Below, piece by piece: positions 54,034 through 61,693 of a stretch of 64,000 nucleotides of DNA. The DNA lies in contig JACKOW010000012.1 in assembly GCA_024234055.1 (NCBI GenBank), forward strand, positions 60,406 to 124,405, given 5' to 3'. Below the pieces are notes generated by a model, which worked only from the letters and a program-made list of their open reading frames with translations, searched no databases and had not been told where the DNA came from. This DNA comes from Rhodanobacteraceae bacterium. Lineage in GTDB: Bacteria; Pseudomonadota; Gammaproteobacteria; Xanthomonadales; SZUA-5. Position numbers and translations under genes: made by a program. Within the stretch, counting starts at the first letter, position 1. The number at the start of each line of letters is the position of its first letter.

Positions 54034-54470
54034 CACACAGGGTGAACTGGACCGCCGAACAGCAGGCCGAATGGGAGGCACAGGAGCAGGCGCGGCAGGC
54101 CGAACGGGCCACCGCCGATGCCTCCGAGGATGCCCGGGGCCATCTCTACCGGGTCATCGACCGCGGCGCACGCCAGAGGAAGCGCCTGGAGCTACCGGCA
54201 GATTTCGCCACAGCAGTCGTCAGCCGTGTCCGCGAACAGGAGGTCGATGAAGCCATCGAGCGCTGGCTGTTGCGCATCGCCGGTCTGATTGCGCTGGTGT
54301 GCGCTCTGGTCTATGCCGCACCGGATCTGCTCCACAGCCCCTCGCTGGCCCATGGCGCCTGGCAATCCTTGTCCAGCCTGGAAACCTGGCTGGGCAGCCC
54401 GTGGTTGTGGGCGACGGTGCTCGCGCTCGCAGCTGCCAGCGGGCTCGATCGCGCCGTCTATCGGCGCTGA
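54030..54470 (+). CDS. Putative membrane anti-sigma or partner protein
   Basis: A 146-residue protein with a charged N-terminal half (1-80, Glu/Arg/Ala-rich helices) and two membrane segments (about 83-102 and 124-140). It has no zinc anti-sigma motif (His-x3-Cys-x2-Cys), so the anti-sigma role rests only on its coupling to the ECF sigma gene and its topology. It converges on the diguanylate cyclase-methyltransferase gene with 74 bases between stops. Confidence 0.68.
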   Translation: MTHRVNWTAEQQAEWEAQEQARQAERATADASEDARGHLYRVIDRGARQRKRLELPADFATAVVSRVREQEVDEAIERWLLRIAGLIALVCALVYAAPDLLHSPSLAHGAWQSLSSLETWLGSPWLWATVLALAAASGLDRAVYRR

Positions 54471-54544
54471 CCCCGCACCTTGATGGGCCGGCGTCCCAGG
54501 CCCTCAAGTCCGATGTGTTCTTGCCTTGGGTGATCTGCTTCGGG

Positions 54545-57097
54545 TCAGGGCTTTTCCTGTTGCCGTAGCGTCGCCAGCAATTGCGCCGTTGGATCCGGCT
54601 GGCGCCGGGCGCAGGGCGGAATCACCAGCGTGGTGTATTCCTCAAAGCGGGCGCGGGCCAGATCGGCCAGCGGCAGTCGGTCGGCCCGGAAGGGCTCCAC
54701 CGACAGGCGCGCCGCCTCGTAGAGAATCACTTCATGGTCTGCCGGGTAGTCCTGCAGCAGGCGCTCGACCAGTTTCTGGATTTCCTCGGGCTCGGCATGG
54801 AAGCGGGTGCAGGCGGTATCGCCGGTGAGCGCTACCTGCCACAGCAGCAGCAGGCTGCGAGTGTCGACCTGCCGGTCTTCGAGCAGGAACTGGGTGGCCT
54901 CGACTGACTGCACGCCGCTGCGTCCAGGGTCTATGCCCAGATCGGCGTACAGACAGGCTTCGGCCGAGATGCCCGGTTCCATGCGGGCCCGGAAACCGGC
55001 TTCGCGGGCCTTGCGGATCACGGCATGCGGAACGTCAGCGAATACGCCTGGATGGCCATAGAACACGGCGCAGACGCGCTTCCCGGCATGTACCTCGGCG
55101 AGGATGGCCGCTTCCATCTCCCGGTAGGTCTGACGCCGGTCCTTGCCCTCGGCATAGTGCACGCGCAGGTCGATCAGATCCGGGCGCTGTTCGGCAATCA
55201 TTCCGAAGGCAGCGCCATCGGTCAGTACCAGCACGCGCTCGGCCTCCTGTATTTCCGACAGGCAGCGCGAACTGAGATGTCGTCCCAGCTGGATGCCGCT
55301 GCCCACCACCACCAGCCCGGACTCCACCTTGTCCAGCGCTGAGACCTGGGAGGAATCCACGACGCGGTTACGTCCACTGCGCTTGGCCTGGTAGAGCGCC
55401 GTGTCCGCGCTGCGCAGCACGGTCTCCAGCGACAAGCTGGACTCGCTGGTGGCGCTCAACCCGTAGCTCAGGCTGTAATCGACGTGTTGCCCTTCAAAGA
55501 CGATTGGCACGATTCGTCGGCGCAGGTCTTCGATCAGGAAACGGGCCTGTTCGGCACTGCCACGGATCAGCATGGTGAACTCTTCTCCGCCGCTGCGGCC
55601 TACGATGGCCTGCTGCGGAAACACCGTGCGCAACAGCTCGCCAAAGGCACGCAGCACGCTATCGCCGGCCGCATGGCCGTAGCGATCGTTGATCTGCTTG
55701 AAGTAGTCGATATCGGCGACGATGGCTGCAAAAGGAGCCGTCTCCTGCTGGCAGCGCGCCAGCAATTGGCGGCCAAAGCGCACCGTGCTCTGGTGGTTGT
55801 AGAGGCCGGTCAGTCCGTCGTGTTCCGACAACTCACGATAGCGCCGACGCTCGATCAGCGTGCGCGCCAGCCAGGAGACCAGCAATGCTGTCACCAGCAC
55901 CAGGCACAAGAGCCCCAGACCCTGCAGCCACTGGGTCCGCGAGCGCGCCGCAATCTCCGCAGCCTGAAGCGCCTTCTCACCCTGCAGGGCCGAGATCTGC
56001 TTCTCTTTCAGCTGCGTGTCGAACTGCATCTGCAGGAAGGCCATGCGCCGTTCGCGAGCGTTCTGATCGAGGTATTCGTGCGCCGATTGCGCCAGCCGCA
56101 GTTGCTCGAGTGCACCGGAGGCGTCGCCCTTGCGCTCCAGGATCTCACTCAGCAGCCGTCTCGCAGCTTCGAGATTGTCTCTGGCCTGCTGGGCTTCGAA
56201 AGTCGGCAAGGCCTCATCCAGAAGGTTCCGGGCTGCATCCAGCGATCCGCCCGACTCCAGCATGGCCTGGGCCAGCAGGATGCCGGTTTCAAGAAAACCG
56301 CTGGTGAATCCGGCTGCAGCAAACTGCGCCCGCGCATCGGTCAGCCAGGGAATCGCATGGGCATAGCGCTGTTGTGCCAACAGTGACTTGCCGACCCCCT
56401 TGTGACCATCGGCCACGAACACCGGGTCCTTGGCGAGATTGCAGACGTCGATCTGCTCGCGACTGGTCGACTCGGCCTGGGCAGTGTGACCGATCTCGTC
56501 CAGCGCCTTGGCGTAATCAGACAGGGCAATGCAAACATCCCGATGGATGCCGCCGGTACGTGCGGCCTGCAGCGCCTGTTCTGCGTAATCCATGGCCAGA
56601 CGCTCTTCACCGGCGCGCAGATACAGATACGAGGCCATGCCCAGCATTCGCGGCTGCGGCGTATCGATCTGATCGAGCAGTGCGAGGCCTTCGGCCAGCC
56701 AGGCAAAGGCGCGTGGATACTCGCTGACATTAGTGGTCATGTTGACCGCCAGCGTGAGCGCGCGGATCCGTAGGTCCGGTGGCACCTGGCGTTTCAACAT
56801 GGACTCGATCATCGCCAGCCCACTGGCGTAATCGCCCTCCAGGGCATGGTTGCGTGCTTCCACCAGTTCGATGCGGAAGCGCAGATCGTCATTCAGACTG
56901 GAACGAACAGGCTCCAGTGCCTGGATCAGATCGGCCGAAACCTGCCAGGGCTCAGTCCGGTTGCTGAGTTCGATCGCTGCGACGCGCTGCTCCAGGGTTT
57001 GCGCAGCGGCACTACTGACCAGACCCGAGCCGAGCAGGAACAGCAGCAGCAAGCCTATTCGGAAAACAGGAAGACATCGGGCGCCGAATGTGCGCAT
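54545..57097 (-). CDS. TPR-GGDEF protein fused to a borosin-type peptide N-methyltransferase
   Basis: An 850-residue membrane protein. Signal/anchor helix at 11-31; TPR region about 60-345 (periplasmic); coiled coil to 385; membrane helix 391-411; GGDEF domain about 423-583 with SGGEEF (502-507) and intact DIDYFKQIND; no RxxD inhibitory site. Residues 594-828 form a tetrapyrrole-methylase-type domain closest in style to the borosin alpha-N-methyltransferase OphMA: GSGIQ at 599, GKDRRQTY (Arg654, Tyr658), FYGHPGVF (Tyr680), RMEPGISAEACLYADLGIDP and the VIPP end. It should make c-di-GMP and methylate peptide backbone amides in the cytoplasm. The likely substrate is encoded 25 bases upstream. 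The joining of these two activities is the oddity. Confidence 0.88.
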   Translation of the reverse strand: MRTFGARCLPVFRIGLLLLFLLGSGLVSSAAAQTLEQRVAAIELSNRTEPWQVSADLIQALEPVRSSLNDDLRFRIELVEARNHALEGDYASGLAMIESMLKRQVPPDLRIRALTLAVNMTTNVSEYPRAFAWLAEGLALLDQIDTPQPRMLGMASYLYLRAGEERLAMDYAEQALQAARTGGIHRDVCIALSDYAKALDEIGHTAQAESTSREQIDVCNLAKDPVFVADGHKGVGKSLLAQQRYAHAIPWLTDARAQFAAAGFTSGFLETGILLAQAMLESGGSLDAARNLLDEALPTFEAQQARDNLEAARRLLSEILERKGDASGALEQLRLAQSAHEYLDQNARERRMAFLQMQFDTQLKEKQISALQGEKALQAAEIAARSRTQWLQGLGLLCLVLVTALLVSWLARTLIERRRYRELSEHDGLTGLYNHQSTVRFGRQLLARCQQETAPFAAIVADIDYFKQINDRYGHAAGDSVLRAFGELLRTVFPQQAIVGRSGGEEFTMLIRGSAEQARFLIEDLRRRIVPIVFEGQHVDYSLSYGLSATSESSLSLETVLRSADTALYQAKRSGRNRVVDSSQVSALDKVESGLVVVGSGIQLGRHLSSRCLSEIQEAERVLVLTDGAAFGMIAEQRPDLIDLRVHYAEGKDRRQTYREMEAAILAEVHAGKRVCAVFYGHPGVFADVPHAVIRKAREAGFRARMEPGISAEACLYADLGIDPGRSGVQSVEATQFLLEDRQVDTRSLLLLWQVALTGDTACTRFHAEPEEIQKLVERLLQDYPADHEVILYEAARLSVEPFRADRLPLADLARARFEEYTTLVIPPCARRQPDPTAQLLATLRQQEKP

Positions 57098-57122
57098 GCC
57101 GGTCTACCGAGGCGCGCAAGGC

Positions 57123-57341
57123 TCAGCTGTCGTAAGCGCTGACCGTGCTGTTGGTGGCGAATTGCCCATCCTTCAGTCCGGTCAGGCGCTTGATCGCCTC
57201 GTAGTCCTTGTTCAGCAGCGCGTCGCGCTCTTCGTCGCTGAGGCCGAAACGCTGAATGACCGCTGCCGGATCCCGGTGATACTCGTTGCTGAGCGCGGCA
57301 TCGGCCCCCAGCTGCTTCATCAGACGCAAGAGACTGGACAT
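57123..57341 (-). CDS. Borosin-like precursor peptide (split type)
   Basis: A 72-residue peptide. Residues 1-56 form a helical block (SLLRLMKQLGADAALSNEY, DPAAVIQRFGLSDEERDALL, DYEAIKRLTG) that resembles the borosin-binding domain of split precursors such as Shewanella SonA, with the same FxxQLGxDAxL start, Y-x-x-P-x-x-V-x-x-x-x-GL turn and xxLxxLxG end as I remember them. The C-terminal 13-16 residues (KDGQFATNSTVSAYDS) would be the methylated core. ATG at 57341 follows GGGAA. It lies between the kinase gene and the methyltransferase fusion gene in one direction. Without the neighbour it would be a hypothetical. Confidence 0.8.
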   Translation of the reverse strand: MSSLLRLMKQLGADAALSNEYHRDPAAVIQRFGLSDEERDALLNKDYEAIKRLTGLKDGQFATNSTVSAYDS

Positions 57342-57389
57342 GAGAGTTTCCCGACAGAATCACAGTTCAGAGGGCGCACCAGACGTGCG

Positions 57390-57403
57390 TTCGGGCGCCC
57401 GAA
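57390..57403. promoter_or_regulatory. 14-bp perfect palindrome before the precursor gene
   Basis: TTCGGGCGCCCGAA in the 102-base gap between the kinase stop and the precursor ATG, 49 bases before the ATG. It may be an operator, or an RNA hairpin that sets the ratio of peptide to enzyme. No -10/-35 pair was recognisable. Confidence 0.4.
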
Positions 57404-57443
57404 ACAGGAGACCAGCAAGCTATCACATTCAGACAGGACTGAG

Positions 57444-59903
57444 TCAGCCGGGATGACCCTCGAAAGGGTCGGAAACCCTGTCGATCGGCCTTGACAAGGG
57501 CTGCCTGGCTGTTTCGGCCCGCGCCCGTGCAGCCAATTCCCGAGCGCGTCTGGATTCGCGACTGTCGGCGCCGAAAGCCTCGCGCAGTCTGGGCTCGGCC
57601 TCGTCCAGCAAGGACAGTGCCTCCTTGGGCTGTCCGCTCAGCAGCAGCCATTCGGCTTGTGTGGTTTGCAGCACGGCCCAGCGGGGATGATCCTCTCCCA
57701 ACGCCGGTCGCAGGATGGCCCGGCTGCGTTCCAGCAGTTTGCCCGCACGTTCCAGCTGTCCCAACGCCAGGCAGGCCCGAGCCTGGTTGTGCAGGGTCAC
57801 ACCCACTCGCATGTGTTCGCCGCCGAGCGCGGCCACCAGTGCCTGCTCGGCTTGCTCGAAGTAGGGTAGGGCAGCATCGGCCTGACCCTGCGCCTCCAGC
57901 GCTGCTGCCAGATTGTTGAGTTCGGTGCCGGTGTGCATCGATGAGTCGCCCAGGCGTTGCTGGAAAATGGCCAGGGCGCGGCGATGTTCGCGCTCGGCTC
58001 TCTGCGCGTCGCCGGCGCGCAAGGCGCTGGCGCCCAGATTGCCGTAGACGGTGGCCAGTCCGGCGCTGTCGCCGCCCCAGATCTCCGCCGTGAGTTCGGC
58101 CACCCGCTCCAGCGTGGACAGTGCCAGCTCATGCTGGCCATCACGGCTGGCCAGGATGGCCAGATCATTGAGCATGTCCAGCGTGCGCAGATCACTGTCG
58201 CCCCACAGGTCCCGGGCCAGTGTCAGCGCCTGTTGCTGCAGTTGCAGGGCGGACCGGGTATCGCCCCGATCCACGGCGATGCGGGCACGAACGGTTGCCA
58301 GCTGACGACGGAGGTCAGCGTCCTGGCTGTTCTCGATCCAGATCGATGCCTGATCGGCGTAGGCCTGGGCCTGATCGTAGTCGCTTTGCAGATAGGCGTT
58401 GTCGGAGAGTAACAGCAGGACTTCCGCATGAAATGCCGGTGCTTCGGTGGCATGGCGCTGCGCCAGCTCCTGTGCGCGCTGCTCGGCTGCGGAAAAATCG
58501 CCGGCGTCGCTTTCTACCCGCGCCTGCAGCAGTTCGATGCGGTCGGCTTCCAGCGTACCGCTATCCGCGAGTGCCTGTCGGGCCTGCTCGAAACTGCGAC
58601 GGGCGTCGTCATACAGCTCCAGGCTGTGCTGTGCGCGCCCCAGCGCCAGCAGCACCCGCACGCGCACTGGCGCCGGCAGATCACGGGCACCGACTCGGGT
58701 GCTGGCACTGGCCAGCAGCTCGCGGGCACTGGCGCTGCCGCCGGGATACTGTTCGGGATCAGCAGCCGTATAGGTATCGATGAGCAACGTGATGACCTGT
58801 TCTGCAGTGTCACGCTCCAGCAGTGTCTGTCGATACTGGTCGTACAATTGCGCCGCAAAGATCCCGGCCATTGCCACAAAGGCGGCGACGATGCTCAGTG
58901 CCCAGCGATAGCGCCGCAGGCCGCAGCGCAGCGCATAGCCGGCTGTGTTCGGCATCGACGTCACCGGTTGCCGTTGCAACCAGCGGTCCAGATCGTCGGC
59001 CAGCTCGTGGGCATCGGCGTAACGCGCATCGGGTTGCATGGCCAGTGCGCGATCGATCACCGAGGCCAGTTCGCGACTGCGCAGCGCGTTGATCCGTGGC
59101 GAGCGCAATCGACTCGGTGAGAGCGTTTCGACAGGCTCACCGCCGATGCGCTGAAGCAGCCTGGGTAGATCGCCCGCTGATTCTGCAAGCCAGCCGCGAA
59201 TCGGCGCCTTGACGGCCAGTCGCAGCAGCGCGCCCAGCGCAAAGACGTCGCTGCGGGCGTCGATGACGGCATCCGATCGAGCCTGTTCCGGACTCATGAA
59301 ACCGGGAGAGCCGCCTGCCTGTTCGCCGTCATCGCTGCCGGTGACACGGGCGATGCCAAAATCAATGACCCGCAGCTGGGCTGCACCTTCGATCTCGGAC
59401 ACCAGCACATTGGCCGGCTTCAGATCACAATGGACAATCCCGCGCCGATGGGCGTGACCGACGATGCGGCAGAGATCGCGCAGCATGCGCACCCGCGACA
59501 CCGTATCCAGTGGGTGCGCTGACCAATACTGATCCAGGCGCAAACCCGACACGTATTCCATGGCGAAGTAGGCGGTGCCATCGGGGCTGCTTCCGGCGTC
59601 GTAGAGCTGAGCCACGCCGGGGTGAGCCAGACTCGCCAGGGCCTGCCGCTCGACATCGAATCGCGCTCTCGCCAGCCGATCGAGATGCGCGTGAAGCACC
59701 ATCTTGATCGCCACGGTGCGCCGGATCGGCTCGGTCTGCTCGGCCAGATAGACGATGCCCATGCCACCGCGTCCCAGCAGGCGCTCGATGCGGTAGCGCC
59801 CGAATCGGGTTCCCGGCGGCAGCTCCCGCGCCACCGCCGTTCGAGCCTGGCGCTCGAATTCTTCAGTCAGCGACAGCAGATCGGTGTCACCCGCGCGGCT
59901 CAT
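57444..59903 (-). CDS. Membrane Ser/Thr protein kinase with TPRs (non-RD type)
   Basis: An 819-residue protein of the same plan as the kinase at 2718: kinase domain about 36-310 with GRGGMG (44-49), Lys67, HCD at 158-160 in place of HRD, LKPAN and DFG (181-183); membrane helix about 334-352; TPR region to the end (periplasmic). The catalytic Asp is intact, but the Arg before it is Cys, so it is a non-RD kinase whose activation should not need loop phosphorylation. The ATG overlaps the regulator stop (ATGA). It probably acts on the FHA domain of the upstream protein or on the cyclase. Confidence 0.9.
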   Translation of the reverse strand: MSRAGDTDLLSLTEEFERQARTAVARELPPGTRFGRYRIERLLGRGGMGIVYLAEQTEPIRRTVAIKMVLHAHLDRLARARFDVERQALASLAHPGVAQLYDAGSSPDGTAYFAMEYVSGLRLDQYWSAHPLDTVSRVRMLRDLCRIVGHAHRRGIVHCDLKPANVLVSEIEGAAQLRVIDFGIARVTGSDDGEQAGGSPGFMSPEQARSDAVIDARSDVFALGALLRLAVKAPIRGWLAESAGDLPRLLQRIGGEPVETLSPSRLRSPRINALRSRELASVIDRALAMQPDARYADAHELADDLDRWLQRQPVTSMPNTAGYALRCGLRRYRWALSIVAAFVAMAGIFAAQLYDQYRQTLLERDTAEQVITLLIDTYTAADPEQYPGGSASARELLASASTRVGARDLPAPVRVRVLLALGRAQHSLELYDDARRSFEQARQALADSGTLEADRIELLQARVESDAGDFSAAEQRAQELAQRHATEAPAFHAEVLLLLSDNAYLQSDYDQAQAYADQASIWIENSQDADLRRQLATVRARIAVDRGDTRSALQLQQQALTLARDLWGDSDLRTLDMLNDLAILASRDGQHELALSTLERVAELTAEIWGGDSAGLATVYGNLGASALRAGDAQRAEREHRRALAIFQQRLGDSSMHTGTELNNLAAALEAQGQADAALPYFEQAEQALVAALGGEHMRVGVTLHNQARACLALGQLERAGKLLERSRAILRPALGEDHPRWAVLQTTQAEWLLLSGQPKEALSLLDEAEPRLREAFGADSRESRRARELAARARAETARQPLSRPIDRVSDPFEGHPG

Positions 59904-61588
59904 GGTGATTCGCCATCGGTGCCCGGACGCGACAAGCGGTGTTCCTTCAGCTTCTTGTAAAAGCTGGTCTTGCCTATGCCAAGCAGGGTCCAGGCCGACT
60001 CGGCCTGGCCACCCGAGAGCGCCAGAGCGCTGATCAAGGCCTCCCGTTCGGCGCGGGCGACCGCCCCATCCAGGCTCAGATCGGGCAGCGCAGCAGGCTC
60101 GCCCCGGATCCCCTCGGGCAGATGCTCGCGATCCAGCGCTTCGCCCTCGTCGAGCACGATCACGGCGTGCTCGATGGCCTGCTTGAGCTCACGCACATTG
60201 CCGGGCCAGGACCAGCGTTGCAGGGCCAGCAACGCCGCCGCCGTGATGCCTGGACTATGGCGCTGATGGCGGGCCAGCGCCGCTTGGAAAAAATGGATGG
60301 CGAGCGGCGCAATGTCGACACTGCGCTGACGCAGTGGCGGTACTCGGGCGCTGAAGCCGGCAATGCGATGAAACAGATCCAGGCGAAAGCGACCCGCCGC
60401 AATATCGGCCGGCAGATCACGATGGGTAGCGGCAATCACGCGCACGTCGATGCGGGTCGGCACCCTCGCGCCCACACGCAAGACTTCACCCGCTTCCAGC
60501 ACCCGCAGCAGGCGCACCTGGGTGTCGGCAGCCGTGTCGCCGATCTCATCCAGAAACAGGGTGCCGCCATCGGCCCGCTCGAACAGGCCCGGGCGAGCCT
60601 CCACGCCGGTGGCGGCGCCGCGCTCGACCCCAAACAGCTCGGCTTCCAGCAGTTCACGCGACAGCGCCGCGCAGTTCAAGGCCAGAAAGGGCCGGTCGGC
60701 GCGGGGCGATTGCTGATGCACCCAGCGAGCCAGCAGTTCCTTGCCGACGCCGGTTTCCCCGAGCAACAGCACGGGCACACGGGCTCTCGCGGCTCGCGCC
60801 AGTTGCTTGACCAGTACACACATGTCGGGATCGGCACTGGGCAAGCCTTCCGGTTGCGTCGTGCTGTGAGCCACGGCGCCAGCATCGACTGCTGCCGCGG
60901 GCGCGGCCCAGCGAAGCATTTCCTCACCCAGCCGTGTCAACGCTCGGCGCGCCAAGTCTGATTCCAACTCAGCCCACAGTTCAAAGGCCTCGGTACGAGC
61001 AATGCACTCCAGCGCGGCGGCATCGCCCAGACCCGCCTGAGCCACCAGTATCTGATCGGATGCCCGCCGCAACTGTAGTTGGCGGATTCCCGGCGCGGCC
61101 ACCCAGCCTTGCAGCAATCGTCCGAGGTCGCGCCCTTGCACGGGCGGCGCCGACCATTCCAGGATGGACTGCTGGAGTTCGCGGCCGAGGTCATGCAAGG
61201 CGGTGTCCAGATCCGCCGCTGGATCGGGCGGGTCCGGCGCTGTTGCATCGGGCGCGTCACCGGATACCACGAAGGCCAGTTGATCCAGACCACCCACGCG
61301 TTCGCGCAAGCGCAGTCGGGCGCTGCCCAGTTGCAGCTCGATATCGCCACTGTAGGCGCCGTGATCGATCCGCACACCATCGACGCGTGTGCCGTTGGTC
61401 GAACCCAGATCACGCACGATGACACCGCGATCGGCGCAGACCACCAGCTCGGCGTGCTCGCGGGAAACCCCAGCCGCTTCGATCAGCAGATCACTGTCGC
61501 CGCCGCGGCCGAGGCGATAACGCCCCGGCGCCAGATCCCGCCTGGGCTGGGTCGAATCCAGCCATTCAAGTTTGTAGCGTATCGACAC
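59900..61588 (-). CDS. FHA-domain AAA+ regulator, sigma54-activator type with altered GAFTGA
   Basis: A 562-residue regulator: FHA domain about 20-95 (GRYRLGRGGDSDLLI, VSREHAEL, GSTNGTRVDG), a linker, AAA+ domain about 255-480 with Walker A GETGVGKE (277-284), Walker B GGTLFLDEIGD (341-351) and arginine-finger region, and a Fis-type helix-turn-helix at the end (AWTLLGIGKTSFYKKLKEHR). The sigma54-contact loop is GAATGV (324-329) rather than GAFTGA, so classic sigma54 activation is doubtful. FHA should bind a phosphothreonine made by the kinase next door. Start is GTG at 61588, with AAGGGGTGG upstream, inside a hairpin. Confidence 0.88.
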   Translation of the reverse strand: MSIRYKLEWLDSTQPRRDLAPGRYRLGRGGDSDLLIEAAGVSREHAELVVCADRGVIVRDLGSTNGTRVDGVRIDHGAYSGDIELQLGSARLRLRERVGGLDQLAFVVSGDAPDATAPDPPDPAADLDTALHDLGRELQQSILEWSAPPVQGRDLGRLLQGWVAAPGIRQLQLRRASDQILVAQAGLGDAAALECIARTEAFELWAELESDLARRALTRLGEEMLRWAAPAAAVDAGAVAHSTTQPEGLPSADPDMCVLVKQLARAARARVPVLLLGETGVGKELLARWVHQQSPRADRPFLALNCAALSRELLEAELFGVERGAATGVEARPGLFERADGGTLFLDEIGDTAADTQVRLLRVLEAGEVLRVGARVPTRIDVRVIAATHRDLPADIAAGRFRLDLFHRIAGFSARVPPLRQRSVDIAPLAIHFFQAALARHQRHSPGITAAALLALQRWSWPGNVRELKQAIEHAVIVLDEGEALDREHLPEGIRGEPAALPDLSLDGAVARAEREALISALALSGGQAESAWTLLGIGKTSFYKKLKEHRLSRPGTDGESP

Positions 61589-61589
61589 C

Positions 61590-61640
61590 CACCCCTTGCC
61601 CTGTTCGTCGGCACGTGTCGCGAATTATGCGCAAGGGGTG
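61590..61640 (-). promoter_or_regulatory. Inverted repeat covering the ribosome site of the FHA regulator
   Basis: Ten-base perfect arms CACCCCTTGC (61590-61599) and GCAAGGGGTG (61631-61640). The arm nearest the GTG contains the AAGGGG Shine-Dalgarno, so a folded mRNA would hide it. It may instead be the transcript end of aceE, which stops 54 bases upstream. Confidence 0.45.
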
Positions 61641-61693
61641 CCGCTGGGTCACGGCATCGGTTCGCGATCGCGAACACCAAGCGCTTCTGTCGT

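Noticed and set aside
54545..57097. Cobalamin or sirohaem methylase reading of the C-terminal domain
   Set aside because: The borosin-specific strings FYGHPGVF, SAEACLYADLGIDP and the adjacent carrier-like peptide fit better, and no tetrapyrrole gene is nearby.
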